From: CAYNLK01 sp964398055
GTDB lineage: Bacteria > Chloroflexota > Anaerolineae > 4572-78 > J111
DNA length: 64,000 bases
Assembly (NCBI GenBank): GCA_964398055.1
Contig: CAYNLK010000005.1
Span: 124,001-188,000, forward strand
Direction: 5' to 3'
The stretch's first letter is position 1; each line of letters starts with the position of its first letter. A program made the translations under genes and the position numbers. The notes under the pieces are model-generated. The model did no database searches. It worked only from the letters and a program-made list of their open reading frames with translations, and was not told the origin of the DNA. Shown here piece after piece: positions 31,407 through 40,430 of this stretch.

Positions 31407-31489
31407 GTGCCGGGCACTTTGAGATGCAAAATATTGAGCATCCTTGTCCAAAGCAACCACAATAAATAGCGGTTGAGTGCCCGGCACTT
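31405..31489. repeat. Inverted pair of AAGTGCCGGGCACTT palindromes
   Basis: AAGTGCCGGGCACTT (31405-31419) begins within the last codons of dgt. Its reverse complement AGTGCCCGGCACTT occupies 31476-31489. Each is itself near-palindromic. The 56 bases between them have no gene. Confidence 0.7.
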
Positions 31490-31510
31490 AATTCCAATAG
31501 AGTTTAATCC

Positions 31511-31545
31511 AAAAAAAGAGCGATGGCGTTTACCATCGCTCTTTT
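31511..31545. terminator. Bidirectional intrinsic terminator
   Basis: AAAAGAGCGATGG (31514-31526) pairs perfectly with CCATCGCTCTTTT (31533-31545). The A tract on the left and T tract on the right serve both convergent genes, dgt (plus) and the 31571-32770 gene (minus). Confidence 0.88.
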
Positions 31546-31570
31546 ACAAGCAAAGGGATACCTGGCCCGG

Positions 31571-32770
31571 CTAACCCTTGTACTGATCCGGGATAGGCAT
31601 CGGTTTCTCGAAGTCGATACCCTCTTTCAAAAAGACATCCAACTTCACTTTGAGTTTGTTGAAGAAAGCCTGGCCGCCTTCGCCGTACTCCATTTCCTCA
31701 ATTCTGGCCTGAACCCGCATGGCCGAGGTTTCAATGGTAAACTCTTTACCCGGTTCGGCCAAAACCGCCTCAGCTTGAGGATCTTCGGCAATGGCCGCCT
31801 GGTTCGCTTCATCCCCATACGCTTGCTCGCTCATCACTACTTTGGCGTAGTTCGTGATATCAGTTTTGTCAAAGACCCACACGTCAAAGGCAGTTACCTG
31901 TTTGGGACTGGTGCCGGGAATAACCGCTCTGGGCAGCGCCTCTGAGATGCCAACCCCGACCCCGCCGGCCAGTAACCCTTCGTGCGTTTCAATGTTGATC
32001 TGTTCATCATAATTATCCTGGCCCAGCTTATACGTGGCACTCCAACTCTTGATGGGGGGCGGCCCCTCACCGACCCAGACCACGGCCGGTTTGGCCGGGA
32101 CTTTCTTGCCGCCCAACCGTTGGTAAAGAATGAAGGCGATTAAAGCAATCAAAATGAGTCCCAAACAGCAAAGCAGGCCGGCCCGCCAGTTCAATAGGCC
32201 GCCGCCTCCCTCAGCGGCAGGAGGTTGAGTAGCCGGGGCAACCGCTTCAGCCGGGGCAGCCGGCTGGCCCTCCAGTGGAACCTGGCCCAGGGTATAGGCA
32301 AAGGTGTTGATAGCCTGAGCTTTGGCGCTGTCATTCTGGAATTCGGTAGCCAACTCACCGGCTACAGTTGAGATGGTTTCCGGGCTCCAACCCTGCGCCT
32401 CCTTCAAAGCCAGGGCCAATTCATTTACGGCTTGCGCTTCGGCAGCTCGCCCGGCAGCCACATAAGTGGCCGACCAGCGGCCCAGCACCCGGATCTGAGT
32501 GGCCTGATCGAATGTTTTCAGCCGTTCTGCGGCTACCGCGGCCTGCCGGTTGACAATGTAGGAGTCGATGACCATAGCCAGGTAATGGTCCTGGTAGTTC
32601 TGGGTTAACTCACTGGGGTAGGCTCCACCTGCATAAACCGGGGGATTGGTCCGAATGTAAAGACCGACCAACCCGGCCCCAACGATACAGCCAACGATCA
32701 GCCCGATGACCAAGATCAGCAGAAATCTGGTTTGAACCTGTTGCATGGGGGGTCTCGTAGATGCACTCAT
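31571..32770 (-). CDS. Membrane protein of unknown function with two transmembrane segments
   Basis: 399 residues from ATG 32770, which has a GAGGAGAG ribosome site. Segment one near residues 15-38 (FLLILVIGLIVGCIVGAGLVGLY), then a helical extracytoplasmic region of about 140 residues, a Pro/Ala-rich linker, segment two (AGLLCCLGLILIALIAFILY), and a cytoplasmic C-terminal domain of about 170 residues (VVWVGEGPPPIKSWSATYKLG ... FDVWVFDKTD). I recognise this only as a conserved-looking envelope protein of Anaerolineae type. No catalytic motif is visible. Confidence 0.6.
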   Translation of the reverse strand: MSASTRPPMQQVQTRFLLILVIGLIVGCIVGAGLVGLYIRTNPPVYAGGAYPSELTQNYQDHYLAMVIDSYIVNRQAAVAAERLKTFDQATQIRVLGRWSATYVAAGRAAEAQAVNELALALKEAQGWSPETISTVAGELATEFQNDSAKAQAINTFAYTLGQVPLEGQPAAPAEAVAPATQPPAAEGGGGLLNWRAGLLCCLGLILIALIAFILYQRLGGKKVPAKPAVVWVGEGPPPIKSWSATYKLGQDNYDEQINIETHEGLLAGGVGVGISEALPRAVIPGTSPKQVTAFDVWVFDKTDITNYAKVVMSEQAYGDEANQAAIAEDPQAEAVLAEPGKEFTIETSAMRVQARIEEMEYGEGGQAFFNKLKVKLDVFLKEGIDFEKPMPIPDQYKG

Positions 32771-32918
32771 GAATACTCTCCTCGCCTCAGAGGATTTGGC
32801 CGGCAAGGTTTACCGGCTATAGAGTTTAACATAACTTCCTAATTCAGGCTTTTTAATTCTACCCCATCTAAGCCCAAAACGCAAGCTAATTCTTAAAAAT
32901 TTTAATTATGTCAACACA

Positions 32919-34001
32919 TCACCCCGGTTTCAGGGCTTGTTTAGGCGCCTGGGTCAATATCTCCACCCCCTCCGGCCGAACCAAGACCATATCCTCAAGC
33001 CGAACGCCGCCCCATTCGGGCAGGTAGATGCCAGGCTCAACCGTCACCACCGCGCCGGCGGGAATCTCTTCGGGATAATAGAAGCTGAAACGGGGCATCT
33101 CATGGACGGCCAGGCCGACGCCGTGCCCCAGCGCGTGGCCAAAGTTATCGCCATAGCCGGCCTGGGCGATGATATCACGGGCCAGCTTGTCGATGGCTTG
33201 CCCGGTTAGCCCGGCTTTGGCGCCCTGGAGCGCGGCCTGTTGGGCTTCCAAAACCTTGTGCCACACGGCCAGATAGGTGTCGCTGGCTGGTTCACCCAGG
33301 CAGACGGTTCGGGTCAGGTCGGAACAGTAACCATCGACGATGCAGCCAAAATCGAAGATGATCGGCTCACCCGGCTGCAAGAGCCGACCAGTTGGACGGG
33401 CGTGGGGCCGGGCTGCATTGGGACCGGAGGCCACAATCACCTCAAACGAAACGTCGCTGGCCCCGTGGGTGCGCATATAGCTTTCCAGTTCCCAGGCCGC
33501 CTGTCGTTCGGTCAGACCCGGCTTTAGCCAGGCCAGCACGTGTTCAAAAGCTTCTTCGGCCACGGCGATGGCTTTTCTCAGGCTGGCTACCTCAACAGCA
33601 TCTTTCTGCTGCCGCAACTGTTCCACCAAACCCTCGGTGTGGACCAGCACCAGCCGCCCCTGCAAGGCCTGTTCCCAGGCAAGCAAGGCTGTCACACTGA
33701 GATGAGCCGCTTCAAAGCCCACCCGGCGACCCCCTAGCTCTAACTCCCGCAGCAGCTCCAGCATCTTGCCGGCAAAATCATAACCCACCTCGGCCAATTC
33801 CCAGCCGGGACATTCCTGGCGCACCTGTTCGTAATAGCGAAAGTCCGTGGCAATGACCTGCCGGGTCGGACTGATGATCAGCACTCCATTGCTGCCGCTA
33901 AAACCGGACAGATAGCGACGATTCTCCGGCTGGGTTGCCAGAAAACCATCTAGCTGTTCTTGTTCCATCAATTGGCGGAGTTTGTCCAAACGTGTGGTCA
34001 T
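32919..34001 (-). CDS. Xaa-Pro dipeptidase/aminopeptidase (M24 family)
   Basis: 360 residues. N-terminal creatinase-like domain (RLDKLRQLMEQEQLDGFLAT, YLSGFSGSNG) and C-terminal pita-bread fold with all five metal ligands in place: FDFGCIVDGYCSDLTRT (two Asp), GHALGHGVGLAVHE (His), TVEPGIYLPEWGG (Glu) and RLEDMVLV (Glu). It cleaves dipeptides or N-terminal residues before proline, in the cytoplasm. Typical length. It lies downstream of topA on the same strand behind a palindromic terminator, so probably an independent transcript. Confidence 0.94.
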   Translation of the reverse strand: MTTRLDKLRQLMEQEQLDGFLATQPENRRYLSGFSGSNGVLIISPTRQVIATDFRYYEQVRQECPGWELAEVGYDFAGKMLELLRELELGGRRVGFEAAHLSVTALLAWEQALQGRLVLVHTEGLVEQLRQQKDAVEVASLRKAIAVAEEAFEHVLAWLKPGLTERQAAWELESYMRTHGASDVSFEVIVASGPNAARPHARPTGRLLQPGEPIIFDFGCIVDGYCSDLTRTVCLGEPASDTYLAVWHKVLEAQQAALQGAKAGLTGQAIDKLARDIIAQAGYGDNFGHALGHGVGLAVHEMPRFSFYYPEEIPAGAVVTVEPGIYLPEWGGVRLEDMVLVRPEGVEILTQAPKQALKPG

Positions 34002-34020
34002 GGTTAAGCCTCATTCGGTA

Positions 34021-34062
34021 AAAAAATAAATTAGTAGGGGCGACCGGCCGGTCGCCCCTACT
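34021..34062 (-). terminator. 30-bp perfect palindrome acting as probable topA terminator
   Basis: AGTAGGGGCGACCGG (34033-34047) is followed directly by its exact complement (34048-34062), so there is no unpaired loop beyond the central bases. On the minus strand it is followed by AATTTATTTTTT. It may also belong to a dispersed palindromic repeat family. Confidence 0.7.
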
Positions 34063-34086
34063 GAAAACGTTAAATTACTCGGTTGA

Positions 34087-36501
34087 TTAAGCCGCCGTCA
34101 ATTCAGGCGCGGCCACACTTTCCGTCAGGATTACCTCGGGCAGTTGATCGATCTCAAACTGGGTTTCGCACCGGCTACACTGGGCCCAATTTCGATTCTT
34201 CTGCACCAGCAGCCCCTGGCAATTCGGGCAGGGCTGCGGCAGCGGCCTTTTCCAGCTACTCCAGTCACAGCCGGGATAGTTGGCGCAACCGTAGAAAATG
34301 CGTCCCTTCTTGGTGCGCCGCTCAACCAACTCGCCGCCATCCTGTGGACAGCGTATACCCAATTTGATCAGGTACGGCTTGGTATTACGACATTCGGGGA
34401 AGTTAGAACAGGCCTCAAATTTACCATAACGGCCAAATTTCAACACCATCGGATGGCCGCACTTTTCGCAGATATCGCCGGTCGGCTGGTCGGCGATATC
34501 GACCTCCGGCATGTGCGCTTCCGCATAGGTGATGTCTCTGGAAAAGGGGGCGTAAAATTCGGCCAACACCGGCACCCACTCGATCTCACCCCGGGCGATG
34601 CGGTCCAGGTCATCTTCCATTTTGGAGGTAAATTCTACGTTGATGATATCAGGAAAATATTCCACCAACAGCTCGTTCACAATCTCGCCCAACTCGGTGG
34701 GGTAGAGCCGCTTTTCATATCTTTCCACGTAGCCTCGCTGCTGGATAGTCGAAATGATCGGCGCATAGGTGCTGGGCCGCCCGATGCCATATTCCTCCAG
34801 CGCCTTCACCAGGCTGGCCTCGGTGTAACGGGGCGGCGGCTGGGTGAAATGCTGCTCCGGCAGCAATTTGAGCAACTGGAGCAGTTCACCTTCGGCCAGA
34901 TCCGGCAAAATTACCCCTTCGCTGCTATCGGGCGCGGCATCCTCGTCAAGCGACTCCTCATAAACGGATAAAAAGCCCTTAAAACGGAGCCGTGAACCGC
35001 TGGCCTGGAAGCGATAAGGCCAGTTACCCTCTTGGTCCCGGCTGAGGCCGGCGCCAATCCCCACGGAGATGGTATCGTAGATGGCTTGGGCCATCTGGCT
35101 GGCGACAAAGCGCTGCCAGATCAAGGTGTAGAGTTGGGCCTGGTCTCGGCTGAGATACCGCCTGATCTCGTCGGGGTCGCGCCACACGCTGGTTGGCCGA
35201 ATGGCCTCATGAGCTTCCTGGGCGCTGCGGCTTTTGGTTTTGTAAACCGGCGCTTCTTCCGGCAACAACTCTTGACCGTAGCGGCTGGCAATGAAATTAC
35301 GGGCCTCGTGCTGGGCCTGCCTGGAGACATTGGTGCTGTCGGTGCGCATGTAGGTAATCAAGCCGACGGTGCCGCCGCCATCCAACTCAATGCCTTCGTA
35401 AAGCTGCTGGGCGATGCTCATCGTTTTGCGGGTGCCATAGCCCAGCCGCCGCGAGGCTTCCTGCTGCAAGGTGCTGGTAGTGAAGGGCGCGGCCGGTTTA
35501 CGGCGACGCTCACTCTGCTTGACCTCCTCAACCAGATAGGATGACTTCTCCAACTCGGCAACAATGGCCTGGGTGTCGGCCTGATGCTTCAGCTCAACTT
35601 TCTCGCCTCCCAGGCGCACCAGCCTGGCTCTGAACTGCGACGAGGTCTGCTGTTTGGAATTGCTCCTGGCTTTGGCCAGATCGGCCTCAATCGACCAATA
35701 TTCCTCCGGGTTGAAATCATAGATGGCTTGCTCGCGCTCGACCACCAGGCGCAAGGCGGCGCTCTGCACCCGCCCGGCGCTGGTCCGGCTGCGCACTTTG
35801 CGCCACAACAGCGGGCTGAGATTATAGCCAACCAACCGGTCCAAAATCCGGCGAGCCTGCTGCGCTTCCACCCGTTTCAAATCGATCTCACGGGGATGAG
35901 CAAAAGCCTCGGCCACCGCTTCTTTGGTAATTTCGTGGAAGACCACCCGCCTGGTCCGGCTCTCAGCCATATCCGTCGCTTGCATCAAATGCCAGGCGAT
36001 GGCTTCGCCTTCCCGGTCCGGGTCGGTGGCCAGGTAGATCTCTTCGGCTCCAGCCGCGGCCTGCTTCAACTCCTTCACCACAGCCCGTTTTTCATTGGGC
36101 ACCCGATATTTAGGGGTAAAACCATTCTCAACATCGACCGAAAGCTGCGAACGCAGCAGATCACGGACGTGGCCAACCGAGGCTTTGACCGTATACCCTT
36201 TACCCAGAAATTTGCTCACGGTCTTGGCCTTGGCCGGCGACTCGACCACCACCAGCTTGCCTTTGCGCCGGCTGCTCTGCTTCTTGGTGCCGCCCCGCTG
36301 CTTTTTCAGTGCCGCCGGATCGGGCGGCGGCAACTGATCGTGCGCGGCCGTACGCCCCATTTTGAACATATTGGTCCCACAAACCGGACAAACACCTTTG
36401 GTCCCCGGTGTGCCGTTAGCCGTATTAACGGCCTCCGGCTGATTCATTTCTCGTTTTTCTCGACATTTTACACAGTAAGCAATCACAACCTCATTACCCA
36501 T
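34087..36501 (-). CDS. topA: DNA topoisomerase I with extra N-terminal zinc ribbon
   Basis: 804 residues. Residues 1-50 form a DUF5679-like zinc ribbon (C10, C13, C38, C41) that is not part of standard TopA. TOPRIM starts at about 82 (KLVVVESPAKAKT, Glu88) with DPDREGE at 160-166. The active-site Tyr is Y384 in GLITYMRTDST. The C-terminus carries three Cys4 zinc modules (CEKCGHP...C..FPEC, CPQDG...YPGC, CPNC...CSRC). It relaxes negative supercoils via a 5' phosphotyrosine intermediate. ATG 36501 gives the zinc ribbon; an internal start near residue 80 would give a canonical enzyme. Confidence 0.97.
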   Translation of the reverse strand: MGNEVVIAYCVKCREKREMNQPEAVNTANGTPGTKGVCPVCGTNMFKMGRTAAHDQLPPPDPAALKKQRGGTKKQSSRRKGKLVVVESPAKAKTVSKFLGKGYTVKASVGHVRDLLRSQLSVDVENGFTPKYRVPNEKRAVVKELKQAAAGAEEIYLATDPDREGEAIAWHLMQATDMAESRTRRVVFHEITKEAVAEAFAHPREIDLKRVEAQQARRILDRLVGYNLSPLLWRKVRSRTSAGRVQSAALRLVVEREQAIYDFNPEEYWSIEADLAKARSNSKQQTSSQFRARLVRLGGEKVELKHQADTQAIVAELEKSSYLVEEVKQSERRRKPAAPFTTSTLQQEASRRLGYGTRKTMSIAQQLYEGIELDGGGTVGLITYMRTDSTNVSRQAQHEARNFIASRYGQELLPEEAPVYKTKSRSAQEAHEAIRPTSVWRDPDEIRRYLSRDQAQLYTLIWQRFVASQMAQAIYDTISVGIGAGLSRDQEGNWPYRFQASGSRLRFKGFLSVYEESLDEDAAPDSSEGVILPDLAEGELLQLLKLLPEQHFTQPPPRYTEASLVKALEEYGIGRPSTYAPIISTIQQRGYVERYEKRLYPTELGEIVNELLVEYFPDIINVEFTSKMEDDLDRIARGEIEWVPVLAEFYAPFSRDITYAEAHMPEVDIADQPTGDICEKCGHPMVLKFGRYGKFEACSNFPECRNTKPYLIKLGIRCPQDGGELVERRTKKGRIFYGCANYPGCDWSSWKRPLPQPCPNCQGLLVQKNRNWAQCSRCETQFEIDQLPEVILTESVAAPELTAA

Positions 36502-36556
36502 TCATTACTCCCCGCAACAACCAAATTCACGGCCAACAGCCGTATAGGTCACCTCT

Positions 36557-37615
36557 CTACAATAAGTCGGTCCGCTGATGTTGCTCTAACCAGGTTACGA
36601 CCTTTTTAACGTCTTGAGCTTTATCTCTGGCGCACACTAACAGCGCGTCGCCGCTATCGACGATGATCACATCCTCTAAACCAACCGTGGCCACAAAGCG
36701 ACCATTGCCCTGAACCAGAACCCCCCGGCAATCAACCGCCAGGTGCTCGGTATTCAGGAAGATGTTGTCCGACTGATCGGCCTGATCGGCATTAAGCTCA
36801 TGGATGGCAGCCCAACTACCCACATCATTCCAACCAAAATCGACCGGCACCACCGCCACCTTTTCGGCCTGTTCCATAATCCCGACATCGATGCTGCGTG
36901 ACTGAATCTGCCGCCAGATTGGCTCGATAGACTGGCCGGCTTTGAGGGCCTGTTCAAGCCGGTCGAGTTGGCCGGCAAACTCCGGCATATGGTCGCAAAA
37001 AGCCTGGCGCAAGGTCGATATCTGCCAGATAAAGATACCGCTATTCCAATAATACTCCCCACTGGCCACAAATTTCTCGGCCGTGGCTAAATCCGGCTTC
37101 TCCAGAAATCTGGCGGCCCGGAAAACCGGGTGCTGATTGTGGAGGCCCAACTCCCCGGCCCGCTGCACGTAACCGTAGCCGGTTTCCGGCTTGTCGGGCT
37201 TGATCCCCAGGGTCACCAGATAACCCTGTCTGGCCACCTGCTCCGCCGCCAGCAGCGCCTGCCGAAAACCCTCTTCATTGGCAATGAAATGGTCGGCGTG
37301 GAGGGAGGCCATCACCTCATCCGGCGGCATGTGCAGGCTGGCCAGGCCGATGCCCGGCGCGGTATTTTTGCCGCTCGGCTCCTCGATGATGTTTTGTTCA
37401 GGTAGATCAGGCACCTGCTCCTTAATGATCGGCCCATATTCTCGATTGGTGGCCACAAAAATCTGCTCAACCGGCACAATCGGGCGGATCCTATCAACCG
37501 TGGCTTGCATCATCGTCCGGCTGCCAATCAAAGGCAACAACTGCTTGGGTGAGGCAGTCCGGCTTTGTGGCCACAACCGGGTACCCGTGCCTCCGGCTAA
37601 AATAAGTGCGTACAT
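36557..37615 (-). CDS. manC: Mannose-1-phosphate guanylyltransferase
   Basis: 352 residues with the GMP nucleotidyltransferase signature LILAGGTGTRLWPQSR and SPKQLLPL, the IIEEPSGKNTAPGIGLA strand, and FLEKPDLATAEKF. It makes GDP-mannose from GTP and mannose-1-phosphate for glycan synthesis. It lacks the fused phosphomannose isomerase domain of longer ManC proteins and therefore matches the single-function class. It lies between dprA (15 bp upstream) and topA, all on one strand. GDP-mannose could feed the glycosyltransferases at 17.7-19.8 kb. Confidence 0.94.
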   Translation of the reverse strand: MYALILAGGTGTRLWPQSRTASPKQLLPLIGSRTMMQATVDRIRPIVPVEQIFVATNREYGPIIKEQVPDLPEQNIIEEPSGKNTAPGIGLASLHMPPDEVMASLHADHFIANEEGFRQALLAAEQVARQGYLVTLGIKPDKPETGYGYVQRAGELGLHNQHPVFRAARFLEKPDLATAEKFVASGEYYWNSGIFIWQISTLRQAFCDHMPEFAGQLDRLEQALKAGQSIEPIWRQIQSRSIDVGIMEQAEKVAVVPVDFGWNDVGSWAAIHELNADQADQSDNIFLNTEHLAVDCRGVLVQGNGRFVATVGLEDVIIVDSGDALLVCARDKAQDVKKVVTWLEQHQRTDLL

Positions 37616-37630
37616 TCGTCTCCCTCGCGG

Positions 37631-38761
37631 TTATTCTACGCTGTACTGAACGCCCCCTTCACGAGCGATCACGTAATTCATTCCACCAACCTGCCGGACC
37701 ATCCCTTTTAACTCCATCATGGTCAAGATACTGGCGATGTCGGCGGCGGACAGGCCGGTAACCTGGCCCAGCTCATCGATGTGAACCGGCTCCGTTGACA
37801 ACTCCTGCAACAGGGTCGCCTCGACAGCATTATCAGGGATAATAGCCCGCGCTTCGGCATGCTGGGCCACCATGGTCAGGTTAAGCTCTTCCAAAATATC
37901 GTTCACCTGAGTCACTAATTTGGCCCCATTTTGAATCAAATAGTTCGGTCCGGAACTACTCTTGTGCAAGATGCTGCCCGGTACGGCAAAAACCTCCCGG
38001 CCCTGCTCCAGGGCGTAATCGGCGGTGATGCGAGCGCCGCTTTGAATCGTCCCCTCGACCAGCAGCACTCCCCGGCTCAAACCGCTGATAATCCGATTTC
38101 GCCGTGGAAAGTTACCGCTGTCGGGACTGGTTCCCAATGGATATTCCGATATCAGAGCGCCGTTCTCCATAATCGCCTGGCCCAACTTTCTATTTTCAGG
38201 CGGATAGAAAATGTCAACCCCACAGCCCAACACAGCCAGGGTGCGGCCGCCCGCCTTAATAGCTGTCTGGTGGGCTTCGGTGTCTATCCCGTAGGCCAGG
38301 CCGCTGATCACCGTAATGCCGGCTTCAACCAACCCTCTCACGAGCAGACGGGTACACTCCTTACCGTAGACTGTGGCCCGCCGGGTACCGACCACAGCCA
38401 AAGCCCACTCATCGGCCGGGGTCAACTGGCCGCGGAGGTACAAAATCGCCGGCGGGTCGGCAATGGTTTTGAGCAGCTCCGGATAGGCCGGACTCTCCCA
38501 GGTCAAAACGGATACGTCCAGCCGCTCCAGGGCGCGTAATTCAGCCTCAAGGTCAAGAGTGCTTCTAACCTTGACCAGATTCTCGACCGAGCGTCGATCC
38601 AGGCCAATGGCCCGTAGTTCACCGGGGTTGGCCTGCCAGGCCGCCTGGATGTGGCCGTAATAATCCAGTAACAGCCGCAACCGGGCCGGCCCAATCCCAG
38701 CCACCTTGCTAAAACCAACATAAAAAGCCAGGTTATCTGTCACCGTGTCCTCAAACTCCAA
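37631..38761 (-). CDS. dprA: DNA-processing protein DprA
   Basis: 376 residues: N-terminal helix-hairpin-helix-like segment (GIGPARLRLLLDYYG), central Rossmann-like SMF domain (VVGTRRATVYG, SGLAYGIDTEAHQTAI, TLAVLGCGVDIFYPPEN, ISEYPLGTSPDSGNFPRRNRIISG), and a C-terminal winged-helix (DELGQVTGLSAADIASILTMMELKG). It loads RecA on incoming single-stranded DNA in transformation. The frame starts at TTG 38761; a GTG seven codons in is an alternative. Confidence 0.95.
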   Translation of the reverse strand: MEFEDTVTDNLAFYVGFSKVAGIGPARLRLLLDYYGHIQAAWQANPGELRAIGLDRRSVENLVKVRSTLDLEAELRALERLDVSVLTWESPAYPELLKTIADPPAILYLRGQLTPADEWALAVVGTRRATVYGKECTRLLVRGLVEAGITVISGLAYGIDTEAHQTAIKAGGRTLAVLGCGVDIFYPPENRKLGQAIMENGALISEYPLGTSPDSGNFPRRNRIISGLSRGVLLVEGTIQSGARITADYALEQGREVFAVPGSILHKSSSGPNYLIQNGAKLVTQVNDILEELNLTMVAQHAEARAIIPDNAVEATLLQELSTEPVHIDELGQVTGLSAADIASILTMMELKGMVRQVGGMNYVIAREGGVQYSVE

Positions 38762-38865
38762 TAACGGTCTCTATCCAACGCCGGTTAGCATACCACGACG
38801 CATGGAAGCTTGTCAAGAGGTTTGGCGGGCGCAATTAGGTCTAGATCGCGCCGCTGCTCAAGTCA

Positions 38866-38893
38866 ACAAAAAGGAACGCCCGGAGGCGTTCCT
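38866..38893 (-). terminator. Intrinsic terminator after rimM
   Basis: On the minus strand AGGAACGCC pairs with GGCGTTCCT around a TCCG loop and is followed by TTTTTG. It closes the ffh-rpsP-khpA-rimM transcript 43 bp past the rimM stop. Confidence 0.87.
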
Positions 38894-38935
38894 CAGTTCC
38901 AACATTATTGCACTATACTGAATCGCCAATGAATG

Positions 38936-39532
38936 TCAAATCAAGCCATCAATTAACTGCACAACCATCACCCCTGCTTCCAGGTCAATCGTTCGGATCA
39001 CCTCGTCAATGGCCGGCAGCAGGATTTGCCGCCCCGCCTGCTCCACCACGTAGACATCATTGGCCCCGGTTTCGATGATTTCAACAATGGACCCCAACTC
39101 ATCGCCGCTGGTGGTAACCACGGCCAGGCCGATGAGCTGGTAGAAATAATAAGTTCCCTCCGGTAGTGGGACCGCCTCGGCCAACGGCACCTGGACCAGT
39201 TGACCGCGCAGTTTTTCGGCCTGACTTCGGTCAGTCACCCCGGCCAAAGTGAGCAAGATATTCTTCTGATGCCACCGGAAACGCTCAAGCCGATAGGGGG
39301 TAGCCTCAAACTCATTGCCCAGGTAGACCCATTCGGTTGTGTCGAACCGGTCGGGGAATTCGGTCAAAACGGCGACCGAAATCTCGCCCCGTAACCCATG
39401 CGCCCGAACAACTTTTCCAACAGCTAAATAACGAAGTTCAGGTTCCGGCAAACCTGAACTTCGGTCTAATGTTTCCACTTTTCTATTACCGTCAGGTGTA
39501 CATTTTTTGACCGGACCAGTTGGCCGGGTCAT
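38936..39532 (-). CDS. rimM: Ribosome maturation factor RimM
   Basis: 198 residues. The N-terminal beta-barrel has YLAVGKVVRAHGLRGEISV, and the PRC-barrel C-terminal part has YYFYQLIGLAVVTT, GSIVEIIETGANDVYVV and ILLPAIDEVI. RimM binds S19 and assists 30S head assembly. The first 30 residues (MTRPTGPVKKCTPDG...) extend beyond the family start, so initiation may be further in, although ATG 39532 has no competitor with a better site. It is the last gene of the ffh-rpsP-khpA-rimM operon; trmD and rplS, usual neighbours, are absent here. Confidence 0.95.
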   Translation of the reverse strand: MTRPTGPVKKCTPDGNRKVETLDRSSGLPEPELRYLAVGKVVRAHGLRGEISVAVLTEFPDRFDTTEWVYLGNEFEATPYRLERFRWHQKNILLTLAGVTDRSQAEKLRGQLVQVPLAEAVPLPEGTYYFYQLIGLAVVTTSGDELGSIVEIIETGANDVYVVEQAGRQILLPAIDEVIRTIDLEAGVMVVQLIDGLI

Positions 39533-39540
39533 TCAAAACG

Positions 39541-39777
39541 TTAAACAATCTCCAAAGTAACTCGCTTGCCTTCTTTGACCGCGGCGACCCGCAGTAAGGT
39601 GCGCATGGCATTAGCGACCCGGCCCTGCTTACCAATCACGCGCCCCATATCGTCGGGAGTAACCGTGAGTTCATAGATAGTGGAACTAGAACCCTCAATT
39701 TCGCGGACGATGACGGAGTCTGGATCGTTGACGACAGCTTTGGCCATGAACTCGACAAGTTCTTTCATTGAAGACAT
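39541..39777 (-). CDS. khpA: KH-domain RNA-binding protein KhpA
   Basis: 78 residues from ATG 39777, preceded by AAGGAGGAACC; this start gives normal family length. A single KH domain with the GXXG-type loop in GRVIGKQGRVANAMRTLLR. KhpA dimerises with KhpB and binds small RNAs and mRNAs. The location between rpsP and rimM is conserved in many bacteria. Confidence 0.93.
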   Translation of the reverse strand: MSSMKELVEFMAKAVVNDPDSVIVREIEGSSSTIYELTVTPDDMGRVIGKQGRVANAMRTLLRVAAVKEGKRVTLEIV

Positions 39778-39875
39778 AGTTGGGTTCCTCCTTCGTGGTG
39801 CATCCTTCAAAGTGGAAATCAGGCTGACTTGTTCTCATCAAAGTCCTGGGCAAGGCAAACGTGGATGGAGGCCAA

Positions 39876-40334
39876 CTAATCTTCCTCAGTAGACTCGAGG
39901 GTGGCAGCCTCTGAGTCTTGTGGCGCTTCAGTTGCTGATTCGACCTCTTCAACAACTTCGGCCTCTTCTTCCACCTCTGGCTCAACCTGGCTCGCTGCCG
40001 CAGTTTGGGCATTTGGCTGCGTCTGGCCTCGAGTGGCCTGAGCCTCAGCCAGCAGTTTGGCTAACTCCTCCCCAGATTTTAAGCGGGCAAATCGATCAAG
40101 CGTGCCCACATGCTCTAGCAACTTCCGCACCGTATCCGTTGGTTGCGCCCCCACGGTAAGCCAATGCAACACCCTGTCTTCGTGCAAATTCACGGTAACG
40201 GGCTGGGTACGCGAGTCATAATGACCAACGATCTCAATGAAGCGACCATCACGCGGGGCGCGCGAATCGGCAATGACTACCCGGTAACTTGGTTTTTTCT
40301 TGGCGCCAGTGCGTCGTAGGCGAATTTTGACCAT
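39876..40334 (-). CDS. rpsP: 30S ribosomal protein S16 with acidic C-terminal tail
   Basis: 152 residues. Residues 1-85 are standard S16 (MVKIRLRRTGAKKKPSYRVV, DSRAPRDGRFIE, GHYDS). The remaining 65 residues are a Glu/Ala/Thr-rich extension (VEPEVEEEAEVVEEVES) that is absent from most S16 proteins, probably disordered and of unknown role. Second gene of the ffh operon. Confidence 0.96.
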   Translation of the reverse strand: MVKIRLRRTGAKKKPSYRVVIADSRAPRDGRFIEIVGHYDSRTQPVTVNLHEDRVLHWLTVGAQPTDTVRKLLEHVGTLDRFARLKSGEELAKLLAEAQATRGQTQPNAQTAAASQVEPEVEEEAEVVEEVESATEAPQDSEAATLESTEED

Positions 40335-40430
40335 ATTGTGTGTTGATTTCCTTCCTTAAATTAGATTATAACACAGTATTTTAATAATTGCACAACCACT
40401 GTTTATAAAGTTGCGTCCAGACGGTCAAGT

